Below are positions 31,303-33,740 of a stretch of 33,740 nucleotides of DNA, one piece after another. Each line of letters begins with the position of its first letter. Position 1 is the first letter of the stretch. Origin of the DNA: a virus; IMG/VR virus record IMGVR_UViG_3300017613_000318, positions 1 through 33,740 of that record; one strand, given 5' to 3'. The notes below the pieces were generated by a model that ran no database searches, had not been told where the DNA came from, and was given only the letters and a program-made list of their open reading frames with translations. A program made the position numbers and the translations under genes.

Positions 31303-33740
31303 ATGTCAGAATCTACGTTCGGTTGCGGACAATTCCTGCCCGGAAGAGGTCCTTTTAATTTTCCCGACTTCATTGAAGGAGGAACTACTAATGGTGGTGA
31401 CCCTCCTGACCCAGACCCTCCGGGCACTAAGACTGAAGCTGATCCAACTGACCCTCCTGTTGTAGATCCCGGCGGGGGTGGCCCAGTCCCAGGCCCTATA
31501 CGTCCACAAGGTCCCCCTGGCGGGGGGGGAGGAGGTGGAGGCGGCGGTGGCCCAGGAACCCCTATAACGCCCGCTCCTGGCCCGGCAGGGCCTGTATCTC
31601 CAGGAGGTCCTACCTCTCCTGGTCCAATACGGCCTCCTGGCCCGCCAGGGGGCGGGCCAATAAACAGAATTTGTCGGTGTGTAATTAAAGGTGCCCCTAG
31701 TTATTCTCTTCCTAGACCAAAAGCTGACGGATCTACTAGCTATTCTGCGCGCTTCACACAAGTGTGTACGCAACTTCCAGCAGGTTCGACAGACACAAAT
31801 GATGCGGTCGCAGCGACAGCTATTTTAGCTGATTTTCCTACTGCAACCGGAATTTTTAGAGAGGGTGCAGGAGTAAGTTTTGCTGATTGTAACACTAGAA
31901 CACTATATCTACCAAAATGTGATGGATCCTGTAGCGTTCTACAATTTTTCTTCAGTGTTCCTGGTGGAGGGTTTCAAAACTCAACAGACCCTGGTCCTGT
32001 AGACCCTGAGCCTCCCAGACCCGGACCAATAAGCCCTATACCTACGAATACCGGAGGTGGAGGTAACGGGGGAGTAACAGGCACAGGTCCTCAGACGGGC
32101 TCCGCTCCTCCAGTAAATCCTCCTATTGGTGAGGGTAGCCCTTTTACTCCCTTACCCCCGCAAAAACCAATAGGGCCTATATCTCCTGGAGCACCTCCAG
32201 CGGAACCTCCTGGACCTGGACCCATTGCGGTAGAACCTCCTGGAAATGGTGGAGGGGGTGGAGGAAACGGAGGTCCAAGATCCGGGACGCCTATCGCTCC
32301 ACAAGCCCCAGGCCCAGGCCCTTCTATACTAGATGGTAACACCGGAGGCGGTGGTGGTGGGGATCCGATAGGCAACCTACCATCGGCTGATGAGCAGCCC
32401 ATTTCAAACTTTGTTGGTGGGGGTATACTAGGAAGAAGTAGTCAAAACGATTTAGACAATTTGTATAGTAATTTGGGGACTACTAGCTCTATAGATTTGG
32501 GAGACGAAAGAATATCTAAAGAAATTCTTTTTAGAAGGCCAAGTGGGTTTGAAGACGAAGAGATATTCTTCGACGACACTCCGAAAAAAGGTGTATTCGT
32601 AGTCAACACTAGTAAGTTTACTGACCTGTTTGACACCATTATAGACAGTAATGTCCTTTACCTTTTAGAAAATCAATCTACCTTTGGCGATTGGGATAGT
32701 AAACGAAGCGGTGGAGTTACTCCAGAGACAGTCTACAGTAGTCTGAATAAAGAAACAAAAGAAATACTATCTAACATCTTAAATTATGATCGGTCTCCTT
32801 TAAGCACAGGACAAATATTTAATTTAATTGGAAGTAGGATATTAGATGGTACGATTTCTAAAGTAACGAAAGGTAGTTTGTCTAGGTTAGTCAAACAAAA
32901 AGAAATCCCTTTAGTAGTTACTCGAAGCCGATCAGATATAGTAAACGAAACCTTTGCTTTGGGTCTTATTGAAAAGAACTTTTATTCCTTAGATCCTAGT
33001 GCATATTCAGGAAGAGCAAGGCAGACTTTAAAGAATAAAAAAGTTCTAGCCAGTGACGTTGACAGGTTTATTACTGTTATTATCAATGGACAAAGCCAGA
33101 GATACTATGTTGAGGACGATGATACTTTTATAAACAGAAGCTCATTATCACTTCAAGATGGAGATTACTTTGACATTACTTTAAGTGGAGAAACCAGTAG
33201 GTTATACGCTGAATCAGAAAAAGACCACACTTACTTTGTCCCGGAGAAAACTAGACAGATAGCGTTGAAAATTCTGGGGGCAGACCCGTACAGAATGCTT
33301 ACTGTCAGTGGAGATCCTAGTGGTATTGAGTTAGACTATTCTCTATCTTCTCCTAGAGAAAATATTTATTTCCTTAGCTGCGTACTAAGTTCAATTACCA
33401 CAGAATCTACGTTGTCTAATACAAGACATGTAAAGTTAACAAATGCTAAGTATGAGTATGTTAGTCTAGATAAGATAGATGAAATAAACGAGTATATCAA
33501 ATACAAAAACAATCATCAAACTTTTATCCTTGACGATGAAGACCTGCTTCTTGATTATGTTGAAGGAACAGGGGAACTTTTCTTATCACAAAATGATGTG
33601 ATTGTGGAATCACCAAAAGAAAATAAAACTATGCCTCTGTTGACGAGGCAGATTCCTTGGTACATTTTGCTTTATCCAACAAATAAAGTAGAGAATAATC
33701 CTTTTAACGCAAAATCTCAAATTGTAAATGTAACACCCTC
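31303..33740 (+). CDS. Gly/Pro-rich giant structural protein (3' partial)
   Basis: The frame starts at ATG 31303, two bases after the previous stop, and stays open to the right edge (812 codons, no stop). Residues ~26-118 and ~227-370 are Gly/Pro-rich with many PGP, GPP and polyglycine runs (one run of 11 Gly). Between them lies a compact Cys-containing domain (~120-225, starting RICRCVIKGAPSYSLPR and including CDGSCSVLQFFFSV) with about seven Cys. After ~370 the protein becomes ordinary mixed helix/strand without low complexity. Polyglycine and collagen-like segments are used in some phage adhesins (e.g. the polyglycine II lattice of S16 gp38). The role here is unknown, probably a virion adhesin or fibre. 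Confidence 0.8.
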   Translation, partial: MSESTFGCGQFLPGRGPFNFPDFIEGGTTNGGDPPDPDPPGTKTEADPTDPPVVDPGGGGPVPGPIRPQGPPGGGGGGGGGGGPGTPITPAPGPAGPVSPGGPTSPGPIRPPGPPGGGPINRICRCVIKGAPSYSLPRPKADGSTSYSARFTQVCTQLPAGSTDTNDAVAATAILADFPTATGIFREGAGVSFADCNTRTLYLPKCDGSCSVLQFFFSVPGGGFQNSTDPGPVDPEPPRPGPISPIPTNTGGGGNGGVTGTGPQTGSAPPVNPPIGEGSPFTPLPPQKPIGPISPGAPPAEPPGPGPIAVEPPGNGGGGGGNGGPRSGTPIAPQAPGPGPSILDGNTGGGGGGDPIGNLPSADEQPISNFVGGGILGRSSQNDLDNLYSNLGTTSSIDLGDERISKEILFRRPSGFEDEEIFFDDTPKKGVFVVNTSKFTDLFDTIIDSNVLYLLENQSTFGDWDSKRSGGVTPETVYSSLNKETKEILSNILNYDRSPLSTGQIFNLIGSRILDGTISKVTKGSLSRLVKQKEIPLVVTRSRSDIVNETFALGLIEKNFYSLDPSAYSGRARQTLKNKKVLASDVDRFITVIINGQSQRYYVEDDDTFINRSSLSLQDGDYFDITLSGETSRLYAESEKDHTYFVPEKTRQIALKILGADPYRMLTVSGDPSGIELDYSLSSPRENIYFLSCVLSSITTESTLSNTRHVKLTNAKYEYVSLDKIDEINEYIKYKNNHQTFILDDEDLLLDYVEGTGELFLSQNDVIVESPKENKTMPLLTRQIPWYILLYPTNKVENNPFNAKSQIVNVTP
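31522..31529 (+). repeat. G8 homopolymer inside a polyglycine run
   Basis: Eight consecutive G lie in the 11-Gly coding run of the right-most gene. Such tracts can slip during replication, so the frame of this gene could vary between virions, or the tract length could be a sequencing error. The frame is intact as given. Confidence 0.7.
31639..31658 (+). repeat. Strong GC-only inverted repeat in coding sequence
   Basis: GGCCCGCC and GGCGGGCC form a perfect 8-bp all-GC stem with the 4-base loop AGGG. No T-tract follows, so it is not a classical terminator. It lies in the codons of the first Gly/Pro-rich stretch, just before the Cys-containing domain. Confidence 0.6.

Noticed and set aside
31639-31658. 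GC hairpin as a transcription terminator
   Set aside because: No T-tract follows and it lies in an open, protein-like frame that continues for more than 2 kb.
31306-31773. Minus-strand open frame rich in Arg/Trp/Ser
   Set aside because: It is the antisense of the Gly/Pro codons of the gene starting at 31303, where GC-rich sequence lacks stops on both strands. It has no ribosome-binding site or neighbour context.
32091-32402. Minus-strand Gly/Pro-rich open frame
   Set aside because: Same cause: GGN/CCN codons read as CCN/GGN on the other strand. The plus-strand frame is continuous through it.
1-33740. tRNA genes, integrase, attachment sites, toxin-antitoxin or defence genes
   Set aside because: None was recognised. 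Nearly all bases are accounted for by virion, replication and modification genes, and gaps are at most about 35 bases.

Overview
The window is part of the genome of a contractile-tailed (myovirus-type) bacteriophage, probably from an aquatic or marine host. By eye the sequence is AT-rich. The genes are packed almost without gaps, most starts overlap the previous stop (ATGA or TAATG), and the products are recognisably T4-like: a UvsW-type helicase with a UvsW.1-like partner, a toprim primase, gp26-, gp53-, gp5-, gp25-, gp6- and gp7-like baseplate proteins, and a tape-measure-sized protein. I saw no tRNA, integrase, IS element or CRISPR array. The host cannot be named from the sequence.

Region 1 (1-7650) mixes strands gene by gene. 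Plus-strand: the end of a collagen-like/C1q-like fibre protein, a glycosyltransferase-methyltransferase fusion, a gp26-like tail assembly chaperone, an unknown virion-type protein and a PD-(D/E)XK nuclease with a likely Fe-S cluster. Minus-strand: uvsW-uvsW.1, a DnaG/gp61-type primase and a 98-residue unknown. Convergent pairs overlap at their 3' ends and divergent pairs start within a few bases of each other, or overlap. AT-rich TATAAT-like elements lie almost on top of several start codons.

Region 2 (7647 to the right edge) is one uninterrupted plus-strand tail and baseplate operon: small unknown, tape measure, tail-tube initiator-like protein, gp53/LysM-like protein, enlarged hub (gp27-like), central spike (gp5-like), LamG-bearing structural protein, then gp25, gp6 and gp7-like wedge proteins (the same order as P2 W-J-I). 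Fibre and adhesin-type proteins follow: a tandem paralogous pair, a right-handed beta-helix protein, an 861-residue protein with a matching N-terminal motif, and a very large Gly/Pro-rich protein that runs off the right end.

The most notable hidden feature is a probable -1 programmed ribosomal frameshift at the end of the gp26-like gene (4464-4473). It would append 61 residues encoded in a stretch that otherwise looks noncoding. This is the arrangement of lambda G/GT-type tail assembly chaperones, here on a T4 gp26-type protein upstream of the tape measure gene.
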